From NCBI GenBank assembly GCA_020002185.1, contig CM034532.1, positions 27,573,805-27,637,804 on the forward strand: a stretch of DNA of 64,000 nt. The letters run 5' to 3'. The notes under the pieces were generated by a model that was not told the DNA's origin, searched no databases, and saw only the letters and a list, made by a program, of their open reading frames with translations. The position numbers and the translations under genes are program-made. This document shows, piece after piece, positions 33,475 to 45,394 of the stretch (its first letter is position 1; every line of letters begins with the position of its first letter). This DNA is from Paraescarpia echinospica (Eukaryota; Annelida; Polychaeta; Sabellida; Siboglinidae).

Positions 33475-34231
33475 CTAGAACGTTTCCTTTCGTAACGTTT
33501 GCGGGTTGTCAAACGCGATGTCCATCGGGTATCTCGTTGTCAGCTGATGTGCCCTGCCCAGGTCCACTTCTGTCTTCTGATTTGTTCTATCGCGTCTATG
33601 ACCTTTGTCTTCTCTCTTACCCAGATGTGTGTTTTTCTCTCCGGAAATGTGGTGTTTAACATACTTCTTTCCATATATGTTAGGGCGGCTGCTAGCTTGT
33701 TCTTTCTCTGGATGAATGCCCATGTTTCCTCGCCGTGTGTCATCGCTTGAAATACGCATGAGTTGTAGACTTGTCTCTTCAAGCAGATTCCAAAGTTACC
33801 CTTGGAGATGTCGCGTTGTTTGGCGAATGGTGTCCAGCCGGCGGTGATTCTTCTTTGGATGTCGTTGTCTTGGTTTTTGTTTCTGATACTGTATCGCTGT
33901 CCCAGATAAACGTAGATTTCAACGTTCTCTATGTGCGTGGTGTTGATACATATTATCACTTTTGTCTTCGAAATGTTCATCTTCAGACGGTAAGTCATCG
34001 GTAAGTCTTCGGAATATGATTTGCAGTGTTGCGTTTGCAGTGTTCCGTTTGCTCTTATCGGTTTGTAGTTCTTTCAGTCTTTCTTATTTCCCTTCTTGAA
34101 GATAATCACCATCTGTGCGTTCTTCCATGCGGTGGGTATTAGTTTTTCTGATATCCATGTAGTATACTGCTTAGCCAGTGTCTTCGAGATTGTATATTCT
34201 CCTGCTCTTAGTATTTCAATGTTTACATGGT
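33475..34231 (-). pseudogene. RTE-like LINE, RT C-terminal part (second copy)
   Basis: As 16499-17256, with ETWAFIQRKNK in place of ETCAFIQRKNK in the thumb region. Tryptophan is the usual residue there, so this copy is slightly less decayed. Confidence 0.75.
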
Positions 34232-37200
34232 TTAACAAGATTTAACAAGATCGCCACCCAGAGGATTAACTCTGGGTGGCAAGTGGACAAGGAAGCCCTT
34301 TGGCTTATCGAGAGTCCGACCTTTTTATCGATGTGTATCCCGTTCTTCTGAAGTATGTGTCGATTTTATTGTTAAACATATTCACGCTACTAGCACCCAC
34401 ACAATCATCAGATAATCTCTTCCATTCATTTACAGTCCTTTGTGAAAATTAGAACTTTCTTATATCTAATCTACACTGCTCCTTTGCTAATGTAACTTCA
34501 TGTACTCTAGTCCTTCTATAATTCTTAACTGAGAAAACAATATTTCTATCAATATCTCCTCTCTATCTCCTGGTCTCTAATGTTGTTAAGCCGCATTTTT
34601 AGGCTCAGTTTTGGTATAATTTTAGTTGCTCTCCTCTGCACTCTTTCTAGCATATATATGTCCTTCCTGCGATATGGCCTCCACGATTGAATACAATATT
34701 CTAAATGAGGCCTCACTATTGTTTTGTACAGCGGTATTATTAGCTCTTTTTCCTTATACGTTATGTGTCGCCTAATTAATCCAAGGATTTGATTTCCCTT
34801 TGAAGCTGCAATTCCGCACTGCTCTGAAACCTTCATATTAGCACTAATGGCTAACCCTAAGTACTTTTCTTTCACAGTAGTACTTAGTACAGTACCCCCC
34901 ATTGTATATTCTACCTCTTCGGTCCCATGTCCTGTGTGGAGGCATTTACATTTCCCAAAATTGAATAGCATTTGCCACTTTTCAGACCATTTGATCAACC
35001 TGTCAAGATCATCTTGTAAATGCTGTCTATCTCCATCACTTTTAATCCTTCTAAACACTTTTGTATCATCCGCAAATATCAACACCTTGCTTGTTATTTC
35101 ATCATCCAAATCGTTGATATATATTAAGAATAATATAGGTCCTAGTACTGATCCCTGTGGTACCCCACTCAATACCGATTTCCAGTTTGAAGCCTCCCAC
35201 ATCAACTACTACACGTTGTCTTCTGTCAATCAGCCATTTTTATATCCAGTTTATTATAGCCTTTAGTTTAAGCAGTAATCTTTGATGTGGTACTTTGTCG
35301 AAAGCTTTTTGAAAATCTAAGTAGACGATATCTACTGGTGATCCCTCATCTACCCACCTAGTGATGTCTTCCAAAAAACACAACATATTTGACCTCGCTT
35401 TAAAAAAACCATGTTAAGATGGGTTCATCAAGTTTTGTTTAACAAGAAAATCCACCAAGTGATCTTTAATTAGTCTTTCTAATAATTTGCAAATCACTGA
35501 TGTCAAACTCACTGGTCTGTAATTCTCTGACATGTTTCGCGAATCTTTTTTAAATAACGATATAATGTTTGCCCCTTTCCATTCTAAAGGAACCACTCCC
35601 TCTTCTAATGACAAATTAAAAACTGTTGCAAGCGGTACACTAATTTGTTCTACAATTTCCAATAGTAGTTTGGGCGGAATCCCATCCACTCCAGGTGATT
35701 TATTATCCTTCAGAGCCCTTATTTTCTTAGCTACCATTTCCGGGGTTACAATTAATTGTCCTAAATAGTCTGAATCTGCCCCCTTGAACTTAGCCTCAGG
35801 TACTGGCAGATATTAGTATATCTTCTCTGGTAAACACTGAACTTAAGTACTCATTCAGGTCTTCCGCCATTAAGAATCCCTCTGATATTCTATTTCCAGC
35901 ACTATCTTCTAGAGGACCGACATTATCTTGAACTTTCTGTTTGCTACGAACATACGCATAAAACTCTTGCTGTCATGTTTTATATTACTAGCTAATTGTT
36001 GTTCATAGCTTCTCTTTGAATTTCTAATTTCAGCTGTAGCTTGGTTAAGTACTTCTTTATAAATGTTGTAGTCTTCATCATTTCCAGTACATCTATATGA
36101 CTTCCACATCATTTGTTTATACTTAATTTTTCTAATGGCTTCTTTCGATAAGGGTTTCTTTTTGGACCGTTTCCCTTGTTTTTTAAGGGTACAAATTTAT
36201 CGACTATGCACTTAATTTCACTCTTTAATATATTCCAGCATTCTGTTGCTGTCTTATTTTTCAGTGTGTTATTCCAGTCTATCTTTGCTAGATGTTTCCT
36301 CATGTCCTTATAGATTCCTTTGTGGAAATTTCTCCTATACTGCTTTTTAGTATTCCTTTCTGATTTGACTTTGATGGTAAAATGTATCTGGTTGTGATCA
36401 CTACTCCCCAGTGGCTCACATATCTTGACATTGTAAACTAATTCATTATGTGAGGATAAAACTATGTCTAACACATTCTCACCACTGGTTGGTTCTAGCA
36501 CATGTTGAGAAAGGAAAGTATCTTGAACTAAAACTAAAAACGTATGGTCCTCACCTCCCATACTCTGTAGAGATTTCCTTGTATATGCCCGTGGTTAAAA
36601 TCCCCCATACTAATACTTTGCTTACTTCCCTTATAGCGTTTTGTATTTATCGATAAACTAACCCAACTGTTAACGTTAAGTTTCCTGTAACTATGTTACA
36701 CCAAACAGCTTCTTCGCAATCTGCTTCTCTTTCTAATTTTATTTCATCAGCCTGTATAGATTCTTTAATATATAAAATAACTCCACCTCCCTTTCTTCCT
36801 ATTCTATCTTTCCTAAACATTACATATCCTGTCAGTTCCAATTCGGCATCTGATATATCGGTGGTAGTCTAGGATTTGGTTATACCTATTATGTGAGGGT
36901 CAGTATCTTCTACCATAATTTTTAGTTCATTTCTTTTGTTTACTATACTCCTTGCATTTAAACAAACACATTTATATCCAGCTTCAGAAGAGTTTTCCAG
37001 ACTGTTCTTTGCTGATTTATTTGTGCTGTCTTCATCTATACCTCCAGTTTCAGGCTTTTCTGTGAGTCTCCCCTGCGAATCTAGTTTAAATAGATGCAAC
37101 CTGTCCCACTGTCAACAGATCGCAGCAGTTTCTCTGAGAAAACTGCTGCCCCCTTTCCACTAAGATGGAGGCCATCTCTCATGTACATATCTTCCCTCCC

Positions 37201-37728
37201 AACAAAGTATCCCCATAAATCTGTGAATCCCACCCCCTCTTCTTCACACATCTGTGTGACTAGTGCGTTGATCGCTATCCTCTTGCAGTTTCTATACGTT
37301 GCCCCCCTTCCTCCCATTATTGGCAAAATTCCTGACAGAATAACCTTTATGTTACAGATTTCAATTACGCAGCCGACTATTTATCCTGTCACGAACGCTA
37401 ACATTACCGGTAGTGACCTAATTTACAATCAATTACGTTACGTTAGGCTGCTTTAGTTATTTAGGTTACGCCGCCCGACTATCGCCCTTGCTTAATTTTA
37501 ACAACAATGCCAACTAATCAAAATATCTAGCAAGTACTGGCTTACACAGATATTATCTTATGTAAGTAGTTTGATGGTTGTTACTTTGTCTCCTATATAT
37601 TCCACCACATAATCAGGTTTGTTAAATCTTGTTTACAACTTATCGAAGGCTAAGTTACCCTATTATCACTCACTATACTAAGTCTAAGATGTTCTAAAAT
37701 ACTTTAATTAACTAACTTTAAGCACAAC
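34232..37728 (-). mobile_element. CR1-like LINE (second copy)
   Basis: Allelic to 17257-20630 but longer by 124 bp. RT pieces at 34549-35205 and 35414-35737. An additional piece at 35909-36112 (MMWKSYRCTGNDEDYNIYKE, the endonuclease-RT linker) is complete only in this copy. Endonuclease pieces at 36109-36561, 36647-36841 and 36869-37099; esterase piece at 37081-37326; 3' hairpin at 34253-34280. Still broken in several frames. Confidence 0.75.
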
Positions 37729-37734
37729 TGCTAC

Positions 37735-38540
37735 TCAATATATGTTTACTGCAACTTTATGAATGGTATTAAGGCAAGAATAATACTTATCAATCAGTAA
37801 TTCCACTTGTCTATAAATTTTTCTGCACCACCAATTTCTACGATTTATCTCCGCCAAATATAGCCTCGAATCTTGTTGTTGCCTGATGTCTTCCCATTCT
37901 TCATATCTTTTAGCGCTGCTTCCACCTTCCATGGTGTTATCTCTGATACCTGGTAGGCATAGGGAGAAGGCATATAAGCGATGGTCAGTTGTGTCAATTT
38001 CAACACTTCTAAAGGTACTGTATGATGTAATACTCGAGAACCAGCGACGGGATATCAGGACGTAATGAAGAGTCTTCCTAGTTACACCGTCGTTGCTGTA
38101 CCACGTAGGCTGGTGGATTGGTTTACGGGGAACCCATGAGCTGCCGATGCGAAGGTCTGTTGAGGCACAGAAATCCAGTAGTCGCGACCGTTGTCATTTG
38201 CGGTCCCTGAGCAAACAGAGCCACGAATACCGTGACGAGCGGAGTGGTCGGTGCCGATCGAAGCGTTGAGATCACCACTGATGAGATTAATGTCATGGCG
38301 GTTAATTCCGGATACGGCAAGGGAAAGATTGAGCATTGTATTATTCTATTCACGAGTTTCCGCTTGCACTGAGCTCTCGAACTTGAAGTTCTTCTTCCAC
38401 GAAACAAATATTGAAAACATCCAAGTATTCCTCGCAAATATTTTCGAGACAGATGAGGTCGGTCCCGTGGAGCGAGGCAACGAGAATGACCCTGAGATTT
38501 TTACTCTGTAGCAACAAAATCATACAAATTAAATGCACAT
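37735..38540 (-). pseudogene. RTE-like LINE endonuclease part (second copy)
   Basis: As 20640-21440, with the GDLNASIGTD motif near 38280 and the same pattern of frame breaks. Confidence 0.6.
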
Positions 38541-40494
38541 CAGACTGCGTCGCATTCTACGCCTATACTGGATGATGTGGGTGCGCGGGCCAAATATACT
38601 GCTAAACAAATAAATGCTGGTGTACAATGCTATTGTTGGTTCGTTAATGTTGTATAAGTAGGGAAACTGGGCGGTATTTCGATAATGATCCACAAACTTG
38701 ATTTCTGCCGTAAACGCTACCCCCTAACGATACTGGGCATGCGTTGGTCTACAGGGATTTTATACAACGCGCGCTGTGGCATGGAACTGCTGTCAGAGCG
38801 AGGGGGGTGATGCGCATATCCATGTTAGTGCAAGTGTTGCGCAAACCCGAAGATAGCTCTGCAACTGGCCTTGCAGTTTGTGGTTAATGCCGAGCTCAGA
38901 CCTATGAAGGTGTGACGTCAGACTGCGGACAGGCAGAGACGATAAGAAACTGGGAGAGTAGACAAGACGAGATGGCGTGAATATTTGGGGGATTGTTATC
39001 GACATTTAGGCTTCAGCCTATTGTTGTCGCAGGAACAACAAATCACCATCATTCATGCTTCACAAATTCCTGTGCAACAACCTCGTCCCACACGATTTCT
39101 ATTTCGTATAATTTTGGTTTAAATATTACCATATAACAATGTTACGAAAACGTTTCGTTTTAGCTGGGAAGCTTAATAAATACAGAAACATTAGGTATTT
39201 AAACACACATAAAAATAACCATCATCACCATGGTTGGACATTGTAGTAACAACTTGCTCCAGGGCCCCAATACCCTAAATCCGCCACTGCCTACAATGAA
39301 GAACCGATATCATTAATTAAAAACATGATATTCATACATTTTTATGCACAATGCAAAAATTTTGGATTTAGTCGCTATAAATAGAGTATGTGAACAGAAT
39401 GCAATAGTTGTGTCAAAAACAGAATGTCGCACATAAATTGGCATGAAATGTCGAATCACTTTACCTGTACTTCAAAAGCAACGACCTTTCAATATCTAAA
39501 TAGTTTATGAATGTAACACTTTCGTGTACGAGCCGGTGACAGTTACGTATCTCATTGTTACACAAAAGCATTCATCCCATAAAAGTGAGGCAAAATGAGT
39601 TAATTTGAACGGGATGTCAATAAAGAAAATGTCCCCTTGCGAGATCGAATAACTCCGCGCGGTGTGATAGACAGCGGCGGTTAACTACTGCAGCAAATCA
39701 GCGGCTCTTGTCCATGACTACGAACAGCGCGTGACTCGTGTTGCTAGCCGATCTTCGAAGTAAGACCCGATTTACGTTTTGGACTACAAGGTAAAACTGC
39801 GTTCGTTACCTTATTGTGAAAAGTAAATGAAGTTGTGAAGTATTGTAATAAGAAATCCTTGGTGACGGTTTTAGGCAAAAGTCATATATTTTGGAATTTT
39901 TTTCATTTACGTCAGCAACCTTTCACCTATACAACTACGACAGGATTGCTTTTGAAAATTGTGTCAGTCGCATAAAGAAATGTTGTCTGAATGAACTGGA
40001 GCAACCCTGATGTGAAACTATACACAAGACGACGCCATAGATATGCCACTATGTTGTTCTTCCAATGCACGCCTCGCTTTGTTTATTTGCCACAATAGAT
40101 GTCCACACCAGTTGTCGCCATAAGTATAACCTGAGAATAGTAGCCATATACAAATTTGTTGTGGCGATGACAGACTGATAAATTTAGTAACGTAGTATCA
40201 CTATTTATGTTAGCTGCCAGGTAAACATATACAATGTGGTGTTCTATTTGATTGTATTAATTGACTAGCGGAGGTTCTTGTGTGAAGTTATTGGCCACCA
40301 TGTTCCCGTCCTGTTGTTATCCCTAGAACTGTATGTGTATTGTCGGTGTTTCACGGAGAGAACAACGTTGACAGACGTAGTTGAGTTGGACTAATGCCGG
40401 TCCTCGACGTGGTATGTTCTTGGAATTGTATGGATAAACTTAGTAAACTAAACTCACGGAGAGGTAAACGTTGACAGAGGTTTTAGCTGAGGTG
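38541..40494. other. Unassigned non-coding DNA (second copy)
   Basis: Collinear with 21441-23394. No feature recognised. Confidence 0.5.
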
Positions 40495-40862
40495 TCACAG
40501 CGAACGGTGTAAAGAAGGACAACGTAAACGCTATAAAGACGTCCTCAAATCCACCTTTAAAACAAGAGACATAGATCCGAACACACGGGAATCTGAGGCT
40601 CTATCACGAATTAAATGGCGGTCGACAACACGAACGGCACACAGTCATTCGAAGCGAACAAACTAACAAACATAGCCAAAAAGCGTGTAGCTAGGAATAA
40701 TAGAGCCACAACAAATCTTCAAAATACACTCTCACCACATTCTGGTTATGCGTGTTCGCACTGTGGGAAGATGTGCCGATCAAAGTTTGGTCTCATTGGC
40801 CATTACGAGTAAACACCAAACGACACCGATAATTCATGGAAAGATCATCCTCGCCACGAGGG
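40495..40862 (+). pseudogene. LINE polyprotein C-terminus with CCHH-type finger
   Basis: Shifting frames read GQRKRYKDVLKST, RDIDPNTRESEALSRIKWRS, then in the frame from 40615 FEANKLTNIAKKRVARNN and YACSHCGKMCRSKFGLIGHY. A CSxCxxxCRSKxGLxxH finger at the very end is a well-known tail of several invertebrate LINE polyproteins. The RT domain is missing, so this is a short 5'-truncated copy. The first copy of the region lost most of it by deletion. Confidence 0.7.
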
Positions 40863-40863
40863 A

Positions 40864-40864
<1 letters not shown>

Positions 40865-40932
<68 letters not shown>

Positions 40933-40938
40933 ATGTTG
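40865..40938. repeat. (CTG)n followed by (GAT)n
   Basis: About 15 uninterrupted CTG triplets, then six or more GAT triplets, directly behind the LINE fragment; probably grown from its tail. Absent from the first copy. Confidence 0.9.
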
Positions 40939-41241
40939 GTATTGTTGAGTTAACAGCGGTTCATATTAGAGTGATGGTTACGCATCAGTTAACCCTGGTA
41001 GGACAGGACTGACCCCAGAATGGTATCACCAACAACGATGTAGTGATGGTAGACGTTGACAAAGAATTGCCTGAGATGGTAGGGGACGACCATCGTGTAC
41101 GGTGTTGACTAAACATAGTCCGGGTGGCGGTACGGGTCGATTAACTCTGGTTTGCATGTGAAACGGCAGAGGTCGTCGTATATTCGTACTATATTAACGA
41201 TGTTGATTCATTGTGACACTAACGTGGGTATATCTTACAGG
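40939..41241. other. Unassigned interval
   Basis: No gene recognised. It ends in tatatcttacag, which could be a splice acceptor for the frame that starts at 41242. Confidence 0.4.
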
Positions 41242-41796
41242 ATGCCTCTGACGAAGTAGTCAGGTCAGCCGACGGTCCATGTAACGGAAGCACAGGGCCT
41301 TCCGCCCCAAGCACAAGTCGTGGATCCTGCAGCCGAGCAGATGACTATTGCTGATGCTACCAATGACCTCAGGCGAGAGATGGTGCGGGAGATGAGAGAG
41401 TTGAGGCTAGAGATGAGGCTGGAGATGAATGAGGTACGTGAGGTGCGACGGGAGATGCTCGATAAAGCAGTGCTGTAGGATGCAGCAATGGCAGTCACCG
41501 AAGAGCACTGCCAGGAGGTACAGCGGCAGATTCCAGAAATGCGGAGAGAGATGCGGCGAGAGATGCGTGAGATGCGAGAGATGCTACATGCTTTGCTGCC
41601 GGGTACAGAAAACGTAACAGCAGCGACTCCTTCGCTCTGCAGTCTGGAGTCTGGCATACTGGCCCCCGCCCGCCTAACAGTGGAACCAGCCAGAAGCCAC
41701 ATCGATTCAGGTGACGCGGGTTCTTTAAATGTTCTGCTGGAAGTAACCAAGACCCACGTATCTATTTATAGGTTGGCCACGTGTGGGAAGACGTAG
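41242..41796 (+). pseudogene. Coiled-coil protein frame with two in-frame TAG stops
   Basis: One frame runs from ATG 41242 to 41796 (about 184 codons), broken by TAG at 41257 and at 41476. The middle is a charged coiled coil rich in REM/REMRE triplets (LRREMVREMRELRLEMRLEM; later MRREMRREMREMREML). The N-terminal part is Pro/Gln-rich and the C-terminal part has VEPARSHIDSGDAGSLNVLL. Coiled-coil proteins of this make-up occur in gag-like and LINE ORF1 proteins, but no zinc knuckle or RNA-binding fold is seen, so the function is unknown. The first copy retains only the end. Confidence 0.45.
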
Positions 41797-41922
41797 ATTA
41801 TACTAAGGGTTCTTGGTAATGCCAATAATTTTAGGTACCCCTCTAAAATATGTTGATGGACAATCGAAACATTGCGTATACAGTAGCTATATACATATAC
41901 TGCCACAATTTATGTGCATAAT

Positions 41923-42214
41923 AGTAGTTATAGTGTTGTCCACAGTACGGGTCATGACCCGAGATCAAAGAGTTTTTCGTTTTTTATAAGTAGAATTTTT
42001 GCGTTTTTTAGCAGTCAGAGCACATTCTGAGTCGAATGGAATGTTACTTATAAAAAACTTGGAATGTTACTTATAAAAACTTGATTGACAGGTCCACGGA
42101 AGAGAGTGTGCCGACATCTAGTGACTAATTAGGTAATTAATTAGGTACTAATTAGCAACAAGTGAGTAGTGCATTCACTGAAGGGCAGCACCAGCAATAA
42201 GTAAAAATAGTAAT
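41923..42214. repeat. Left terminal inverted repeat of element A
   Basis: Pairs with 59099-59388 in inverted orientation with few mismatches. Landmarks: a gggtcatgaccc palindrome near 41950, several ttataagtag/ttataaaaac motifs, and an alternating ctaattagg...taattagg stretch. Confidence 0.9.
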
Positions 42215-42322
42215 TCGACATCTAGTGACTAATTAGGTAATTAATTAGGTACTAATTAGCAACAAGTGAGTAGTGCAATCACTGGAGGGCAGCACTAGCA
42301 ATAAGTAAAAAATAGTAATTCC
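42113..42322. repeat. Tandem duplication of the inner TIR segment
   Basis: A 104-bp block starting gacatctagtgac is present twice (42113-42216 and 42217-42322) on the left, once in the right terminal repeat. The duplication is in both copies of the left arm. Confidence 0.85.
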
Positions 42323-42339
42323 CAACTAATTAGCATCAA

Positions 42340-43113
42340 TTAGGTATACGGCGGTGTGTGTGAAGTGGGAAAGCTTCTAGGCGCTTCTAGGCTGCATTGT
42401 GGTGCCTGGCGGAGCAAAAGATCAGTGAGGTTAGTCGAGCGGCCTAGTTCACGCGGCTCGCTGCAGTGAGGTGCCTGGCGGAGTAGGAGATCAGCGAGGT
42501 TAATCGGGTGGCCTAGTTTACACGACTCACTGCCGAATAGGATATCGTATGACGGTATGTGGCTGTGCGTTAAGTCTGTGCGGCACGGTTTAACGATGCT
42601 GGAGAATTGTTATGGCAGTGTTATAACGCGCTGGAGTATGTGCGGTGCAGGCAGTGATTGTTATTTTTTCTTCTCGTGGCTGGTATTCGCTGTCAGAATA
42701 AGCTGGCCGTACGCAAGGATATGCGATGAATGTGTTTGAGCGTTAAGCTGGCTTGTTGCGCTATGCATGTGTGGAGACGCTTGGCAGTGTCTGCACATTA
42801 GTTGGAATATAGACAAATGCTGCAGTTGTTGGTGTGTCTGCACAGTAACAGCTGTTACTTGTGAAGTGCACATTAGTTGGAATATACATAAATGCTGCGG
42901 TTGTTGGATTATTTCGCTAGGCTGTATTGTGATCGTGTGCATGAGAAGTAGGGCGCCTGTTGTAACGCTGAAATATTGTGTAGGCGTTTGGTAACAGCTG
43001 TTATTTGTGCATTAGTTGGAATGCTGCTGTTATGTGTGCATGAGTTGGAATGCTGCTGCTGGTGGTGAATATTGCGCGAAAAGACACAAAAAAACCGTGA
43101 GAAATATATAAAC
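42340..43113. repeat. Left-arm leader with short tandem repeats
   Basis: Two ~85-bp repeats with gtgcctggcggag and gatcag(t/c)gaggtta (about 42398-42535). Then several copies of gcacattagttggaat followed by aatgctgc (about 42793-43060). No convincing reading frame. Confidence 0.6.
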
Positions 43114-43119
43114 TTTATT
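43114..43119 (-). terminator. AATAAA poly(A) signal on -
   Basis: TTTATT on +, 50 bp downstream of the - strand frame that ends at 43169; supports a real - strand transcript in the left arm. Confidence 0.4.
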
Positions 43120-43168
43120 ATAGGCAGGCGGTCACTGTGGCGGTGGATTGAATGGATGATGAGGTCGG

Positions 43169-43530
43169 CTAGAAATCTGGTGGCGGTGTCCCGAATCCGT
43201 GGCGTCCGGGAGGTTGTAACGGATATCCGAGGTGAACTGATAGATGAGCTGGCACGGGTGGTCTAAATGAAGGGGCTAGAAATCTGGGCGTGAAAGTGTT
43301 CGATTCTAGGTATTGGGGTATATCATCCTCTGGTGAGTCTGGTTCGGCGGCTTCATGTATCGTTGGTTGCACGGTTAATGTCGGGAATGAAGTCGGCGTA
43401 GGTGATAATACGATTCGGCGGTGTGGTGGGTCGATGAAGTGAACGCATACCCCCCGTCCCATGGCGTATGTTCGGTGGTAGAGGTCAGGTGATACGACGT
43501 ACACGTGATGTTTGAATCTGTAAAGATATA
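43169..43530 (-). CDS. Possible last exon of a left-arm - strand gene
   Basis: Open on - from an acceptor-like tatatctttacag (near 43530) to a stop at 43169. Reads HHVYVVSPDLYHRTYAMGRG, then a Pro/Ser/Thr-rich part and a P-rich end. A poly(A) signal follows. Upstream on -, an ATG near 43712 opens a basic frame (MVPSRRNGFGPPPIIRRNDI) ending before the acceptor, which could be the previous exon, but the phase cannot be fixed from sequence. No family recognised. The open frame is kept in both copies. Confidence 0.35.
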
Positions 43531-43739
43531 TAAAGTTTTGTCAGTTATTGGTAGCGTCGGTGGCTGCGTCGGTAGTGCCGGGAGTGCGTTGGCGTCCCAA
43601 ATACACCATGCCACCACGCCGATTCTCTCGAGGGGTCGTATCCAACACAATGATATCGTTTCGACGGATTATGGGCGGTGGTCCAAAACCGTTCCGTCTA
43701 GAGGGGACCATAAGGGTTTATCCCCGACCAACGTGAAGG

Positions 43740-44150
43740 GCTTCAAACCCCGCAATGAGGCGTCTGTAAATGTGAAATGTGAGTGAGTGACATGGAAGGA
43801 AAGCAGCTATAGTTATAGTAATCATCAAAGCCCGTAATGAGGCGTCTGTAAATAAAGGTAAGATAAATTGTAGTTATTAGAAGGAAAGCAGTTATAGTTA
43901 TAGTTTGACGGTTATTGGAAGGAAAGCAGTTATAGTTATAGTAATCAAACCCCGTAATTAGGCGTCTGTAAATAGAGTTAAGATTATTGGAAGGAAAGCC
44001 GTTATAGTAAGGAAGATAATGAAGGAAAGCCGTTATTTTAGTTAGTATCGTTGAAGGAGGAAACGTACCTTTCTCCGGATTATAGGGGTTGGGCAGCAGC
44101 TGCATTATATGTGGCGTTCGCGGTGTGTGGTCTGTAAATAAAACAAACAA
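43740..44150 (-). repeat. Tandem repeats carrying splice-acceptor-like motifs
   Basis: On -, three diverged units each contain atttacag followed by acgcct(c/a)att(g/a)cgg, then a Tyr-rich ataactata...gctttcctt stretch. A fourth acceptor-like site (ttatttacag) starts a short exon candidate with ATG and a strong aaag|gtacgt donor near 44070. This looks like a leader with alternative 3' splice sites. The 135-codon frame through it is repetitive and may be non-coding. Confidence 0.4.
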
Positions 44151-44313
44151 ACAAAAATTGTTAGTTAGTGACGTTGAAAAAGAAAGCAGTTAGAGTAATT
44201 TGCAGCAGAAACAGCAGCAGAGTGGTGTTCATTGTTCTGCTGCATTGTGAGAAATGAATTGCGCAGTTGTTTTCGCGGTGACGTGTAGCGGCCTAGACAC
44301 GTACGCGGTAGCC

Positions 44314-44359
44314 TTACATAAGCGGCTGACGTCACTGGTTATATAAGGCGCTTATGTAA
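44314..44359 (+). promoter_or_regulatory. Promoter: CRE and TATA inside an 11-bp inverted repeat
   Basis: TTACATAAGCG (44314-44324) and its perfect inverse CGCTTATGTAA (44349-44359) enclose TGACGTCA (44327-44334) and TATATAAG (44340-44347). The arms resemble PAR/C/EBP-type bZIP sites and the centre is a consensus CRE. Orientation of the TATA box points to + transcription toward the RPA-like gene. Confidence 0.6.
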
Positions 44360-44594
44360 CTGTCTGTAAGTGCCTAAAACTGTAATAAAGGGTGAAATGC
44401 GCGTAAACTAAGCGGCCAATAATACAAAGTAGGGCCTGGAGAATCGTATGGTAAACTTATATTAAAAAATAAAAGCGGCGTTCTGTTTGTGCACTAAACT
44501 GACCGAGAGTTTTTTTCAGTTCTAGTAAACTTGTAAGAATCGGCTGTTTTTTGGCGCGCGTGCGCGAGCGCACGGTGACCATGCGCGAAGCGAT

Positions 44595-44603
44595 TATAAA
44601 TAG
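44595..44603 (+). promoter_or_regulatory. TATA box upstream of the RPA-like gene
   Basis: TATAAATAG about 90 bp before the ATG at 44684; a second, closer promoter candidate. Conserved in the first copy. Confidence 0.5.
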
Positions 44604-44683
44604 GGTCGGGCGGAGAACGCCTATGTATTGTCGGTGTGGTAACGTTGTGTTGTTGCCGTTGCAGAGCGTTGTAGTTGTTGATC

Positions 44684-45394
44684 ATGGTTCCGCCGCCGCC
44701 TGTTCACGGAGAGGTCCTGAAGAAAACGAAGTCGAAGGTGCCAACTGGCGCAGCGGCGTCCTGCGGCAAAATTAAAGCCCCTTCAGCGGCCGCTACGAAG
44801 GGGTCGTCGAATCCGGCTCTCGACGCAGAGCCTACTATGTCGAAGTCGTCTCTCGACGCAGTGGTGAGTGCGGTCGAGCCGACGACCGAGGTTACTCTGA
44901 AAGAGTTTGTGCTGGCCCCCGATGGAACGTATCAGATTATTACACCCGTACAAATCGTTGGCGTTGCATGGAAAAATAAATGCACGTACGTCGGCTGTCA
45001 CGCTTGTAAGAGCAAAGTGCGAGGCCTTGAAAGCGGTAGTATGGTGTGCGCAGTACATGGCGTGCAGGCGAAGCCGAAGACGTATTTTTCGGTTCGCATC
45101 CTGTTGGAAGGGCATGGCGGCGACGACGACGACGCTGAGGCTGGTATCTGGCTTACACTGTTCGACGAAGCGATATCGTCGATCGGCGATTTCGATGCCG
45201 ACTACGTGGCCAGCATGTTATCAGAGCAGTTGCGCAACAGTTTTGTAGCTAGCCTGACCGGCACAGTACTGGAGGTGACCGTGCACAAGGTCGTATGGGG
45301 CGGAATTCTGGACACGTACACTGTCCGGGATGTGAGGGTCGTGTCGAAGAAGGCGAGTGAAAATGAAGCGCGCGCGCACGATGTTCACTCTTGA
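44684..45394 (+). CDS. RPA-like zinc-ribbon/OB-fold protein (first exon or short form)
   Basis: Likely binds single-stranded DNA during protein-primed replication of the element. About 236 aa from ATG 44684 (atcATGg context; codons before it are not ATG). The N-terminal ~75 residues are low-complexity, rich in Pro, Ser, Ala and Lys. From about residue 100 the pattern KCTYVGCHACKSKVRGLESG ... MVCAVHG is a Cys-rich ribbon like that in the C-terminal DNA-binding domain of RPA large subunit, followed by the typical YFSVRILLEG, IWLTLFDEAISSIG, and later LEVTVHKVVWG strands. Such RPA-like genes are known from Helitrons; I do not know one as standard Polinton equipment. The frame ends at TGA 45394, but splicing into 45428 is likely. 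Intact in both copies. Confidence 0.7.
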   Translation: MVPPPPVHGEVLKKTKSKVPTGAAASCGKIKAPSAAATKGSSNPALDAEPTMSKSSLDAVVSAVEPTTEVTLKEFVLAPDGTYQIITPVQIVGVAWKNKCTYVGCHACKSKVRGLESGSMVCAVHGVQAKPKTYFSVRILLEGHGGDDDDAEAGIWLTLFDEAISSIGDFDADYVASMLSEQLRNSFVASLTGTVLEVTVHKVVWGGILDTYTVRDVRVVSKKASENEARAHDVHS

